From CAZJYI01 sp964550025 (GTDB lineage: Bacteria > Verrucomicrobiota > Kiritimatiellia > UBA8416 > CAYOBW01): a stretch of 64,000 nucleotides of DNA. Below the pieces are notes generated by a model, which was not told the DNA's origin, searched no databases, and saw only the letters and a list, made by a program, of their open reading frames with translations. Position numbers and translations under genes: made by a program. The number at the start of each line of letters is the position of its first letter. Position 1 is the stretch's first letter. Location: positions 1 to 64,000 of the forward strand of contig CAZJYI010000012.1 in the NCBI GenBank assembly GCA_964550025.1. The letters run 5' to 3'. Positions 8,901 to 17,769 of this stretch are shown here, one piece after another.

Positions 8901-11900
8901 CTGCTGGGCGGTGTGCTCCAGACGACGGTGGGCACCTACGGCAGCACGACCAGCGGGGCCGACGTGCAGAGCGACGAGTACTTCAGCGGGGACGGGGTGG
9001 TCCGGCTCGTCGGGGTGCCCGCCCCCATGACCTGGATCGATGCCAACGCCAACAACGACTGGAGCACGACCGAACCCAACTGGGATGCCGGGGTGGGGTG
9101 GGTCCAGAACGCGAGCGCCATTTTCGGTGGCACGGGCGAGGCTGTTGATCTTGAAGCCGCCATCATGGTCGGCAACATGACCTTCAACGTCGACGGGTAC
9201 TCGATCGACGATGCCGATGGCGACGGGGCACTGACCCTCTCGGGTGCCCCGAGTGTCGTGACGGTGGCCAACGCGGGCGAGACGAGCACGGTCAGCAAGG
9301 TGATCCAGGGCAGCGGCGGTTTGACCAAGGCCGGTGACGGTACGCTGGCCCTTAACGGCACCAACAGCACGTCTACGGGCGCTACGATCATCTCCGCCGG
9401 CAAGGTCCAGTGGGGGGCGACAGATTCCCTGCCCAGCGGATCGGTCACGGTCAACGACGGGGCGACGCTCGAGTGGACAACCGCGGTCAACAGCGGCGCA
9501 AACCAGCGGCCGATCACGATCAGCGGGGCCGGCGTCGGCGGCAAAGGTGCTGTCCTGAATGATGCCCAGAATCACGGGGCCAACCTGTTCAATTCGCTGA
9601 CGCTGGCGGCCAATGCCACCGTCGGCAACGACCGGCGTATGGACGTCTTCAACGTCGACGGCGGGGCGCACACGCTGACCAAGGTGGGCGTGGGCAACCT
9701 GAATCTGCGCAGCCTGATTGGCGGCACGCTGCAACAACTGGTCGTGAACGAAGGGCTTGCACAGTTCGAAGGTTTCAACGGGACTGTGCCGGGCGGCATC
9801 ACCGTCAACTCCGGCGCCTATATGAGCGTGCTGGCCAACAACACGGACCGCACGCTGGCGGCCGATGTTGCGCTCAACGGCGGTGGGCTTGTGGCGACGT
9901 GGTGGTACACCAGCGCGACGAACGTAACGGTCTCGTTCCTCAACCCCATCACGGTCACGGGCGACTGCGCACTTCAGATCGGGATCACCGACCCGGTCGT
10001 GGTCGAGGAAACCAACGGTCAGGTTGACATGGACGTGATGGACTCCATTTCAGGCGCCGGCAACCTGACCATCAATCCTGCCGGTCTGTCGGGCCCCGGC
10101 GGAAAACTCCTGAGACTGCTTGCCGACAACACCGGCCTGACCGGGACGCTGACGATCGGTTCGGGCAACGCGTACGTCGACGATGCGGGCAGCAACACCG
10201 GGACGCTGAACAGTGGGCCGCTGGTCGTCAACGGCAACCTCTGGCTCGACCGCTCCGATGCACAGACCATCGACGACCCGCTCTCCGGCGGAGGGATGAC
10301 GGTGATTCGCTATGACGGCGATGTGACGTTTGACGGCAATACGGTCGTTACGCGAACCATCGAAATCGCCAATGGCAGCCTGACGCTGGCCAACGGCGCC
10401 GACGTCACGCTTACGAATGCACTGGTGGTGGCCACGAGACAGCGACAGACCAATGATCTCACGACCGTGGCTGGATTCAGTATTCCCAATGGCTGCTCGT
10501 TGACGGCGCAGGGGATCGTGGCGGGCAATGATCCCGGCAACCTGTGCACAACACTGGAGGCAACGATTAACCAGACCGGCGGTTCGGTGGAAACCACGGG
10601 TGACGTCGGCGAGGGGGGCGGGCTGCGGTTGGGACACTACCCGCGCGCCGACAACGTCTACAACATGAGCGGTGGGACACTGACGATCGGCGGCGGCTTC
10701 GACCTGTGTCCCGCGACCGACGGGGCGGGCCACTTCAACATGACGGGCGGCGACGTGTATACGACACGCGTCATGCTCAACGAGCGCAACAACGCCGGCG
10801 GCAACGGCCGGCTCACCCTCGAAGGTGGTACACTGCATGTCGGGGCCGGCGGCATCACGGTCGATTCGCCTGGACCCTACACGCTGAATCTCGGGGGTGC
10901 GGGGGGGATCGTCAGCGCAACCGCGGACTTTGAGCAGACGGTCAATGCCACGCTGTACGGCGCCGGCGCCAACGCGGCGGTTTTCAACTCCGGCGGTCAC
11001 ACGATCACGGTTTCCGGCGTATTGGGTGGCAGCGGTGACCTGGTGAAGAGCGGTGCGGGAACGCTGGCCGTTACCGCGGTGTGTTCCTATTCCGGCGAGA
11101 CTGACGTCAATGGCGGCACGCTCAGGCTTTCGGGCAGCGGCAGCCTGGCGGGATCGGCGGATGTAGAGGTCGCCGCCGGCGCGACGCTGGACATCCAGAA
11201 CACCGGGGGCGCCTTGAGCGACATTGGCACGTTGACGGTCGCCAGTGACGGCGACAACGGGACCGGCGTGACGTTAGGTGCGGGTGTGGACGAGACCGTG
11301 TACGCCCTTGTTCTCGGGGGCGTCGCGCAGACGGCGGTCGGCACATACGGCAGCACCGCCAGCGGCGCCGACTATCCGAACGACGAGTACTTCTCCGGCA
11401 ACGGCGTCGTGCGGTTGCCCTCCGGCAACCACTGGGACGGGACGGACACCACCGCGGATGCCGACGGGGGCAACGGGAACTGGGACCTGGCCACGGCCAA
11501 CTGGGACGACGATGCCACGGGCGGCTCCGATGTGACATGGCAGAACTCGCCGCCCACGAAGGCGGTGTTCGGCGGCGCGGCCGGCACGGTTGAAGTCGAT
11601 GCCGCTGTTGCGGTGGCCGGGCTGACCTTCAACACGGACGGCTATACCGTCAGCGATGGTGATGCCAACGGAACCCTCACGCTCTCCGGCAGTATTGCGA
11701 TCACCGTGGACACGGGCATGGATGCCACGATCGGCGAACAGCTCACGGGCACGGGCGGCTTCGTCAAGGCGGGCGAGGGCGGCCTCGTCCTGTCGACCGA
11801 CAACACGGCGACGCTCAGCGGAAACGTGACCGTTGACGCCGGGACGCTGTACTGGGGCGCCACCGGCGCCCTGCCCCTGACGCCGACGGTTGACGACGTG

Positions 11901-12968
11901 ATCACGGTTGCGAGCGGCGCAACGGTCGATTTCTGGACGCTGGGGCATGTCGACAACAACTCTCGTCGCTACGCGATCGCCGGACACGGGGTGGGCGGAA
12001 ACGGTGCCCTGGTGAAGACGACCGGGGACGGTGTTGGCGGGAACAAGACGGTCGGGGCGCTGAAACTCCTTGCCGATTCCTCGATTGGCGGGACAACACG
12101 CTTCGATGTCTACGGCCTCGATATGAGTGGATTCAAACTGACGAAGGAGGGTGGCAATGGAATCCCCATCCGTAGCTCCATCGCTGCCTCGTCGGGCGGG
12201 TTGACACTCAATAACGGTACCATCTACTTCGAGAACGTCGACCAGGTCATAGACGGTCCCGTCGTCGTGAACAACGGCACGTATCTTGGCCTGTATCCCT
12301 ATGGTGGGAACACGCGCAGCCTCACCGCCGACATCACTCTGAGCGGCGGGCGGCTGTTCGCGGGGTCGAACGTCGCCGGTTCCGACGGGCTGTGGTACGG
12401 CACGATCGCGGTCGACGGCCAGGGCAATATCCTGACGGGCGGCCAGGAGGCCGGCAAGTACATCCCCGGCGCTGTCAATCCCGGCGACCAGCACATCCAC
12501 AGCACCATCTCCGGAACGGGTGATCTCTACATAATGAGGGATTCGATCTCCCATGCTTCTTCGGATGCACGCGAGGTGGTCCTCTATGCCGACAACCCGT
12601 TCAGCGGCACCGTACACATCGAGCGCGGCACCTGCCGGCTGGAGACCGCCGGTACATTGCTCGGCGCGGCTCAAGTCAACGTCGCCACGGGCGTTGTGTT
12701 CGACATTCAGAACACGACCGACGCCTTGAACGACGAAGGAACGCTCAGCATCGTCAACGACATGAACTCCGGGACCGGTGTCAACCTTGCCGCGGGGGTG
12801 CAGGAAGAGGTCGCTACGCTGATTCTCGGCGGCGTGACCTACGGAAAGGGCGACGGATCGTTCGGCAGCAGCTCCAGTTCGGCCATCCACAAGGACGACG
12901 AGTTCTTCACCGGCACGGGTATCATCATGCTTCCGGAGGAAGGCGGAACCCTGTTCATGATCCGGTAA
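5973..12968 (+). CDS. giant secreted passenger-repeat (PATR-like) protein of four modules, no beta-barrel
   Basis: The protein has 2331 residues. GTG at 5973 is chosen because GCGGAGGT lies six bases upstream and it gives a clean signal peptide (MRRASCAGKVATWVLVSLMV, cleavage near VKA-AD). The rest is beta-solenoid-type repeat sequence in four long modules. Modules 2 and 3 open with TWIDANANNDWS (residues 532 and 1019), module 1 with TWIDGNANNDWS near residue 31, and module 4 with the variant HWDGTDTTADADGG (1820). Each module carries GSGGLTKxGxGxLxLxG, the passenger-associated transport repeat, and closes with YGSTxSGA...DEYFSG. Module 3 is about 800 residues; the others are 490-530. Known PATR proteins are type V autotransporters, but no C-terminal barrel follows here; the chain ends GGTLFMIR. 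A surface adhesin or matrix role is inferred. Very Asp/Gly/Thr-rich. Confidence 0.85.
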   Translation: MRRASCAGKVATWVLVSLMVGIASVKAADQTWIDGNANNDWSTTAPNWDAGVVWTDGNNAIFGGTGETIDVNGAVSVVNITFNVTGYDVGDATADGTFTLSGTPSVVTVAAATTNTISEVLAGSGGLTKDGAGVLELTGASSPSTGDTIVNAGILQWGATDVLPAGTVTVADGATVEWTTTVNHNDNDRHYTIQGTGVGGVGAVVNNSSGKGGPRTMSPLYLAADATASNSRRTDPYNVRLQGHTLTKIGKGNFNIRGSVFDSGVGGAITVDEGVVQVEMCNNNVQTVDGGIVVSPNAYFSALSYSTAKTRVEADIVLNTAGLVGTSYSNAPTIPAVDFYGSVTVNGNCDLQMGWTGVAAGRVNDETSRATDIHLYSTIGGGGNLMVNPVGMGRAPIIPGMAAPNNCVITFYATNTLTGSITFDQGTNVLTTSGAFTNCGQVEVSSGTTLVISNTVNALGDTASLVIANDSDDATGVMLDTGVNDTIGGLVLGGVAQTAYTTYGSTSSGAAIQNDEYFSGPGTVTLAAPPDMTWIDANANNDWSLTDPNWDAGVAWVQNANAIFGGTGEAVELEDGIAVGNMTFNVDGYSVADGDGDGSLTLSGYPSTVTVVNASEATTISKPISGSGGLTKAGDGTLTLSGADSSSTGDSLVQAGILYWGANDALPSGSVTVQSGATVDLGSMTHVSQNARAYTIAGTGTAGQGALIKTGPGSVMGGWGVNGLTLTADATIGGSSRFDIGGYVDFNGFVLSKLGNNSVPFRTANLQDSGGGVVINQGHMYLENLNITIAGPVIVNSGATLGTYVLAAGANTFTLPVTLNSGAGLWAAGQGPVAGPSTFVGTIACSGTTYIYTGYNGSAGANPGDMIVDSVISGSGILIVNDTATGRAAAADRTITLNAANTYSGSLQIERGRLLLSASGAINSCSSIEVFSGAKLEVQNTGGALDDSASLTIVDDGDTASGVTLAAGVDDTIGSLLLGGVLQTTVGTYGSTTSGADVQSDEYFSGDGVVRLVGVPAPMTWIDANANNDWSTTEPNWDAGVGWVQNASAIFGGTGEAVDLEAAIMVGNMTFNVDGYSIDDADGDGALTLSGAPSVVTVANAGETSTVSKVIQGSGGLTKAGDGTLALNGTNSTSTGATIISAGKVQWGATDSLPSGSVTVNDGATLEWTTAVNSGANQRPITISGAGVGGKGAVLNDAQNHGANLFNSLTLAANATVGNDRRMDVFNVDGGAHTLTKVGVGNLNLRSLIGGTLQQLVVNEGLAQFEGFNGTVPGGITVNSGAYMSVLANNTDRTLAADVALNGGGLVATWWYTSATNVTVSFLNPITVTGDCALQIGITDPVVVEETNGQVDMDVMDSISGAGNLTINPAGLSGPGGKLLRLLADNTGLTGTLTIGSGNAYVDDAGSNTGTLNSGPLVVNGNLWLDRSDAQTIDDPLSGGGMTVIRYDGDVTFDGNTVVTRTIEIANGSLTLANGADVTLTNALVVATRQRQTNDLTTVAGFSIPNGCSLTAQGIVAGNDPGNLCTTLEATINQTGGSVETTGDVGEGGGLRLGHYPRADNVYNMSGGTLTIGGGFDLCPATDGAGHFNMTGGDVYTTRVMLNERNNAGGNGRLTLEGGTLHVGAGGITVDSPGPYTLNLGGAGGIVSATADFEQTVNATLYGAGANAAVFNSGGHTITVSGVLGGSGDLVKSGAGTLAVTAVCSYSGETDVNGGTLRLSGSGSLAGSADVEVAAGATLDIQNTGGALSDIGTLTVASDGDNGTGVTLGAGVDETVYALVLGGVAQTAVGTYGSTASGADYPNDEYFSGNGVVRLPSGNHWDGTDTTADADGGNGNWDLATANWDDDATGGSDVTWQNSPPTKAVFGGAAGTVEVDAAVAVAGLTFNTDGYTVSDGDANGTLTLSGSIAITVDTGMDATIGEQLTGTGGFVKAGEGGLVLSTDNTATLSGNVTVDAGTLYWGATGALPLTPTVDDVITVASGATVDFWTLGHVDNNSRRYAIAGHGVGGNGALVKTTGDGVGGNKTVGALKLLADSSIGGTTRFDVYGLDMSGFKLTKEGGNGIPIRSSIAASSGGLTLNNGTIYFENVDQVIDGPVVVNNGTYLGLYPYGGNTRSLTADITLSGGRLFAGSNVAGSDGLWYGTIAVDGQGNILTGGQEAGKYIPGAVNPGDQHIHSTISGTGDLYIMRDSISHASSDAREVVLYADNPFSGTVHIERGTCRLETAGTLLGAAQVNVATGVVFDIQNTTDALNDEGTLSIVNDMNSGTGVNLAAGVQEEVATLILGGVTYGKGDGSFGSSSSSAIHKDDEFFTGTGIIMLPEEGGTLFMIR

Positions 12969-13046
12969 GCCCCAGCCACTCAAACCCGTCCAACGCCAGG
13001 ATTTCGCGAGCGGATCGACGAGACCCGAGCAAATGTGGAGTACCAA

Positions 13047-15806
13047 ATGACACGATGCGGACGGTTCCTCTCTGTATGCCTTTTTCCCGCAGCCGTTCTT
13101 TGCACTATGCAAGCGGAACCTGCCCCGGCGCGGGACGCGAACTCGCGCTGGCAATTCAGCGACAAAGCCGCTCTCGACGGATGGGAGATCAAGGGCGACG
13201 TGAACGTCGACACCTCTCGAAAGCGCGGGGGCCGCGCGTCTCTGCGCATTGGTCCGGGCGGGAAGGTCGTCCGCAAGTTCCGCGATGTGAACGGTGCCGG
13301 CCGGGTCACGTTCACCGTCTATGACGAGAAGAAGCTGCCTGCTAAGCCAAAGGAGCGTCGCGTCGGGCCGCGCTGGGGGCTGCAGCAGGCCGACGGCCGT
13401 ATTCTCGGGGCCGCCCAGATTTACGCGCCGTACCTTGCCGGCGACAGGACCTATGCCTCGACCGAGTATGACGGGACGACCTGGTTCAAAGTGCAGTACC
13501 TCGGCGAATGCAGGCGCGCCGAAGGCTGGCACACGTGGACATTCGATCTCGACCCGCGGAAGGGGCTCCGCATCCTGTTCGACGGCACGGACGTCAACGC
13601 CAAACGCAAACGCTTCGACTGGAACCGCACGAGCTTCAGGGGATTCACCGGCGTTGTCATGATGGGGGATGACGGCAAAGGCGCCGGCGAGACGCTGTGG
13701 GTGGACAGCGTCGATGTGGCGCTGGGGCGCGCCATGGAAGCCAAACCCACGCCCCCCCCGCCCCCGCCACCGGTTGTGCCCGACAGTGACCCCGCGGTCG
13801 AAGGCGATCCAGTTCGTCTGCAGGACTCCGTTGCCGGTGTGCATCCGCGCCTGCTTTTCGGGCCCGATGATGTCGCGGCCATGAAGGTGCTCGCAAAGAG
13901 CGAGGCGGGGCAGCCGTTCTGGACGGCGCTCACCAACTACCTCCCCGCCTGCAATGCCCCGCAGCACAGGAACTTCCTCAAGGACGCCACCGACGGCCAG
14001 CGGCAAGGCCTTTGGCGGATGCCCACGGCTGCGCTGCACCACGTGCTCACGGGCAAACGGCGCTCGTTCGACAAGGCTCTCGGTTTCATGAAGGTCCTGC
14101 TGGGACTCAAGCACTGGGAGACGGGCAAGGAACTCGACAGCGGCATGAGCGCCGGCAACATCATGATCGGCGCGGCCCTGGCGTATGACTGGCTGTACCA
14201 CGATCTGCCCCCGGACTTCCGCGAGGCCTTCCGCAGGAAGCTGCTCTACCACGCGCGCGCCATGTACCACGGCGGCCACCTGAAGAAGAACCCCGGCACC
14301 CACTACTGGCAGAACGACCCGCAGAACAACCACCGCTGGCACCGCAACGCCGGCATGACCTTGTGCGCTCTTGCCGCCGCCGAAGGGAAGCCCGAGGAGG
14401 ACTGGATTCTGACGAAGACGCTCGAGGAGTTGCACTACGTCGCAAAGTGGCTTCCGGAGGACGGTACCAGTCACGAGGCGCCGACCTACATGGTCTTTGG
14501 CATCGCGCATCTCGTACTGGCAATGCAGGCTTCGGACCGCTGTCTCGGGACCCGTTTCCTGCAGCAGTCCTTCTTCAAGAACCTGGGCGACTACATGGCG
14601 TACATGTTCACGCCCGGTCTGAGTCACCGCTTTTCGTACGGGGACGGCGGCACGGGGATCAGGAAGCTCGGGTACGACACGTGCCTGTACGAGGTCGCCG
14701 CCACGCATCGCCAGCCCCACGTGCAGGGCGTCCTCGACCGGATCGTGGCGCAGTATGGCGCCGAATGGGGCTGGATGGGGCTGGTATGGCGCGACAACAC
14801 GGTTCCGCGCACCGACGTCTCGACGTTTCCCACGACGGCGCTCTTCGACGACCTCGGCCTGGCCGTGCTTCGTGAAGGATGGGAGGCAGGCAGAACGGCC
14901 GCCATGTTCAAATGCGGTCCCCTCGGCGGCTACACGCTTAACCGTTTTCGCAACGAACGCAACTTCAGCTACATCAACGTCGCGCACGACGATCCCGACG
15001 CCAATTCCTTCGTCGTCTTTGCCGGCGGCGAGTTCCTCGCGGAAACGGACCGCTACTCGAAACACAAGCAGTCTGCCAACCACAACACGATCCTGGTCAA
15101 CGGAATGGGCCAGGTCGTCAGCGGCAGGCACGAAGGCCAGGTCTGGTCCCAGCCCGGCCGCGGCGACATGTCCCGTATGGCCTACCTGACGACGTGGAAG
15201 GATGCCGGCGACATCGTCGTGGCCGAGGGCGAGGCCTCGGGCGCGTACCCGGCGTACAGGAACAAGAAGGGCGATGCCCGTCCGCCCCTGACGCGCTACC
15301 GTCGCACGTTCGTGTGGGTCAAGGGGCAGTACATTCTCGTCCTGGACGACATCCGCGCGGACGCGCCCGTGCGGGTCGACTGGTTGCTGCAGTCCCCGTC
15401 GCTCGAGGCCGTGCCGGGCGGGGACGGGCGCTATCGGCTGCGCGCCGGCGAAGCTTCGTGCGGAACGGTCGTCCGATGCGACACCGACACCGACGCCCGG
15501 ATCGTCGATTCCCCCGCCGACCACCGGGGAACGCCGTTGGGCTGGCGGCAGCTCCGCTTGGGCGCGCAGGGCGATGCCATGCGTTTTGCCAGCATCTACG
15601 CTCCCTGGGGCGGCGAAGCGGCCCCGCGCGACCTGAAGTGGCGGCCGGACCGCGTCACCTTCAGGGTGCGCGGCGGTTCGTACGACGATGTCTGGACCTG
15701 GGCCATGGCCGCGGACAACGACACCCCGGCGGAGCTGACAGTGACGCGCGAGGGCCGCGAGGTGATGGCGGTCGGTCCGAAGGACAAGGCACCCCGAATC
15801 CGATGA
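13047..15806 (+). CDS. secreted heparinase II/III-family polysaccharide lyase
   Basis: The protein has 919 residues. ATG at 13047 follows GTGGAG and begins a signal peptide (hydrophobic LSVCLFPAAVLCTM, cut near AEPAPA). Residues about 30-230 form a jelly-roll-like N-terminal module (WQFSDKAALDGWEIKGDV), followed by a proline-rich linker of eight consecutive prolines. The alpha/alpha toroid starts at HPRLLFGPDDVAAMK, with AYDWLYHDLPPDFREAFRRK and HYWQNDPQNNHRWHRNAGM, where His and Tyr residues of the active site are expected. The C-terminal beta-sandwich of heparinase II/III contains FSYINVAHDDPDANSFVVFA and SANHNTILVNG. The family cleaves uronic-acid polysaccharides (heparin, alginate, ulvan-like) by beta-elimination. 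The stop overlaps the next ATG (ATGA), so the two genes are translationally coupled. Exact substrate unknown. Confidence 0.82.
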   Translation: MTRCGRFLSVCLFPAAVLCTMQAEPAPARDANSRWQFSDKAALDGWEIKGDVNVDTSRKRGGRASLRIGPGGKVVRKFRDVNGAGRVTFTVYDEKKLPAKPKERRVGPRWGLQQADGRILGAAQIYAPYLAGDRTYASTEYDGTTWFKVQYLGECRRAEGWHTWTFDLDPRKGLRILFDGTDVNAKRKRFDWNRTSFRGFTGVVMMGDDGKGAGETLWVDSVDVALGRAMEAKPTPPPPPPPVVPDSDPAVEGDPVRLQDSVAGVHPRLLFGPDDVAAMKVLAKSEAGQPFWTALTNYLPACNAPQHRNFLKDATDGQRQGLWRMPTAALHHVLTGKRRSFDKALGFMKVLLGLKHWETGKELDSGMSAGNIMIGAALAYDWLYHDLPPDFREAFRRKLLYHARAMYHGGHLKKNPGTHYWQNDPQNNHRWHRNAGMTLCALAAAEGKPEEDWILTKTLEELHYVAKWLPEDGTSHEAPTYMVFGIAHLVLAMQASDRCLGTRFLQQSFFKNLGDYMAYMFTPGLSHRFSYGDGGTGIRKLGYDTCLYEVAATHRQPHVQGVLDRIVAQYGAEWGWMGLVWRDNTVPRTDVSTFPTTALFDDLGLAVLREGWEAGRTAAMFKCGPLGGYTLNRFRNERNFSYINVAHDDPDANSFVVFAGGEFLAETDRYSKHKQSANHNTILVNGMGQVVSGRHEGQVWSQPGRGDMSRMAYLTTWKDAGDIVVAEGEASGAYPAYRNKKGDARPPLTRYRRTFVWVKGQYILVLDDIRADAPVRVDWLLQSPSLEAVPGGDGRYRLRAGEASCGTVVRCDTDTDARIVDSPADHRGTPLGWRQLRLGAQGDAMRFASIYAPWGGEAAPRDLKWRPDRVTFRVRGGSYDDVWTWAMAADNDTPAELTVTREGREVMAVGPKDKAPRIR

Positions 15807-17638
15807 ACAGGCAATGCCCATATCTTTGTTTCCTGTTCGCGGTCGTCCTGGCGGCAACGGTATCCGCGGGAGCGGACTGGCGCGGCTTTCGCGGGCAGGA
15901 ATTACAGGGGCGCTCCGTCGCGAGCGAGGTGAGCCTGTCCGGCACCGACCGGGCCGATGTGCTCTGGACGGCGACCGTTCCGGGAACGGGCTTTTCTTCT
16001 CCCATCGTGTCGGACGACTCCGTCTGTGTCACGACAGCCTACCAGACGACGCGTTTCAGATTCCTTCGCCTCGCCCTAGTGGTCCTCTCCACAGTACTGG
16101 GCGTGGTGCTCTGCGCCGGCGGCGCGGCGGGCGTCGCGTTGAAACGATCGGCTCCTCAACTGACGTTTCGCAGGCTGAGATGCCTGGCCTGGCCGCTTTT
16201 CGTCTTCGTTCTGGCGGCCGGGATCTTCATTTGGTCGGGGCGTCGATTCCGCCTCGAGGAGGTGCCCAAACGCGCCTGGATCATCTCTGTTGCCGTCGTT
16301 CTGGCAGCCCAGGCTTTGGCCGGTCTTTCCCTGCCGCTTCGGTCCAGGGCATGGCGGATTATCGGGTCGTTCCTCGTTGCGTTCTCGGCGATCGCCTTCG
16401 TCTACCATCCCTACCGCGAGCACCTGTTCGTCATGAGTTCGCTCTCGGTGCCCGTCTCGCTGGGCGTGCTCTTCGGCACGTTCGCCGCCGGGGCAGGCCT
16501 GCTCGTTATGCAGAGTGTCCTGGCCGGGCGTGCGGACCCCGGCGGGCCGGCGGGGCAGACGGGTCGCCTTCCGCACGTGCTGATTCCGTCGGCACTCCTT
16601 CTCGGGGCCGTTGTCTTTGCGGAAGCCAATGGGGCGATGTCGCGGAGGGAGCTGGTCGGGGCCGTGATCAGCCTGTCCCTGCGGGACGGCAGCACGCGTT
16701 GGGTGCGGGAGACGTTGCCCTGCCGCAAGCGCCGCCGGTCGGTACACAACACCCCCGCCACGCCGACCGCGGTAACCGACGGCCAACGCGTCGTAGCTTG
16801 GTTCGCATCCGCCGGCGTGGTTTGCCTGGACATGCACGGCCGCGTCCTGTGGAAGAACAGACGGTTCCGCTCGGAACCCAAATACGGCGCCGTCAGTTCG
16901 CCTGTTCTGAGAGATGGGGTGCTGGTCCTCCTGAGCGACGTGGGAGAGAGGGGGCGGCACGGGCAGAGCGCGCAGAGTTGGATCGCGGGGCTCGACTCGG
17001 CTACCGGGGAACGCTTGTGGCAGCAGCCGCGACGAAGTCACCCGGAATACGCAAACTACGCGACGCCGGTTGTAGACACAAGGGACGGCAAGGGGATTGT
17101 CTGGGTGCACGGCTGGTACGGCCTTGATGGGTACGATCTGCAGACCGGCAAACCCGTGGGCCGCTACGCCTACGAGCTCGAGGCCCGGCACTTGGTCGCG
17201 AGTCCCGCGCTGGGAGGGGATCGACTGTTCATCCCGGGAGCGGAGATGCACCGCTGCGTGGATCTCTCCAGAGTCATTGCCGGCGAGGATCCGCTGCTCT
17301 GGGCCCGGGAATCTACCGGAGAGATCTCCGCGACCCCGGTGATTGCGGGGGGATCGGTTTTTCTCATCGACGAACGCGGCAAGGCCATGTGTCTTGATGT
17401 CGAGACAGGCGCTTGCCAATGGGAGGAGCGGCTTCCCGGCCTTTACTGGGCCTCGCCCGTCGCGTCTGCCGACCGCGTTTGCTTCCTGAACGAAAAGGGC
17501 CTGATGACCGTGGTGGCCTCCGAACGCGGGTTCGCGGTGAGAGCCCGGCATGACCTGGGCGAAGCGGTTCACGCCTCTCCCGCCGCCGTCGGAGCCCTGT
17601 TGGTTAGGACCGATCAGGCAATCCACTGCGTCCGATAG
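15803..17638 (+). CDS. PQQ-like beta-propeller protein with an inserted multi-helix membrane domain
   Basis: The protein has 611 residues, starting in the ATGA overlap with the lyase gene. A signal peptide (CPYLCFLFAVVLAATVSAGA) precedes a first propeller strand pair, DWRGFRGQELQG and VLWTATVPGTGFSSPIV. The propeller is then interrupted (about residues 83-280) by some six hydrophobic segments, for example LRLALVVLSTVLGVVLCAGG, LAWPLFVFVLAAGIFIW and ISVAVVLAAQALAGLSLPL. The repeat pattern resumes with LSLRDGSTRWVRETLP and continues through PQQ-type blades such as CLDMHGRVLWKN, LDSATGERLWQQ and CLDVETGACQWEERLPG. PQQ_2-type propellers often act as scaffolds and need not bind PQQ; no dehydrogenase active site is evident. 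Likely a membrane-anchored extracytoplasmic propeller working with the lyase. Confidence 0.75.
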   Translation: MNRQCPYLCFLFAVVLAATVSAGADWRGFRGQELQGRSVASEVSLSGTDRADVLWTATVPGTGFSSPIVSDDSVCVTTAYQTTRFRFLRLALVVLSTVLGVVLCAGGAAGVALKRSAPQLTFRRLRCLAWPLFVFVLAAGIFIWSGRRFRLEEVPKRAWIISVAVVLAAQALAGLSLPLRSRAWRIIGSFLVAFSAIAFVYHPYREHLFVMSSLSVPVSLGVLFGTFAAGAGLLVMQSVLAGRADPGGPAGQTGRLPHVLIPSALLLGAVVFAEANGAMSRRELVGAVISLSLRDGSTRWVRETLPCRKRRRSVHNTPATPTAVTDGQRVVAWFASAGVVCLDMHGRVLWKNRRFRSEPKYGAVSSPVLRDGVLVLLSDVGERGRHGQSAQSWIAGLDSATGERLWQQPRRSHPEYANYATPVVDTRDGKGIVWVHGWYGLDGYDLQTGKPVGRYAYELEARHLVASPALGGDRLFIPGAEMHRCVDLSRVIAGEDPLLWARESTGEISATPVIAGGSVFLIDERGKAMCLDVETGACQWEERLPGLYWASPVASADRVCFLNEKGLMTVVASERGFAVRARHDLGEAVHASPAAVGALLVRTDQAIHCVR

Positions 17639-17708
17639 CCACCGGCGCGTTTGCGCTTGTGGCCACCGACGCCCCGTGCCGATCGCCCACGATAGCCGGC
17701 GTTTGCTC

Positions 17709-17737
17709 TTGACCGGGGCCGGCAAGAGCGGGAAAAT
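17709..17737 (+). promoter_or_regulatory. promoter of the etfB-etfA-acyl-CoA dehydrogenase operon
   Basis: TTGACC (17709-17714), a 17-base spacer, then GAAAAT followed by AC (17732-17739). The same spacing and the same GAAAATAC occur before the phosphopantetheinyl transferase operon at 29183-29211. The expected start is near 17744, 26 bases before the etfB ATG, with AAGGAGGTG between. Confidence 0.5.
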
Positions 17738-17769
17738 ACCTATGGTAGGCAGGGGCAAGGAGGTGAGGT

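Noticed and set aside
6064..12960. CRISPR-like or simple tandem DNA repeat
   Set aside because: The repetition is at protein level (beta-solenoid modules of several hundred residues), not short regular DNA repeats with spacers.
11274..15857. A 1527-codon open frame on the minus strand
   Set aside because: It is antisense to the passenger-repeat and lyase genes. High GC with G/C-rich third positions removes stops on the opposite strand. The translation is Arg/Ala/His-rich and has no domain.
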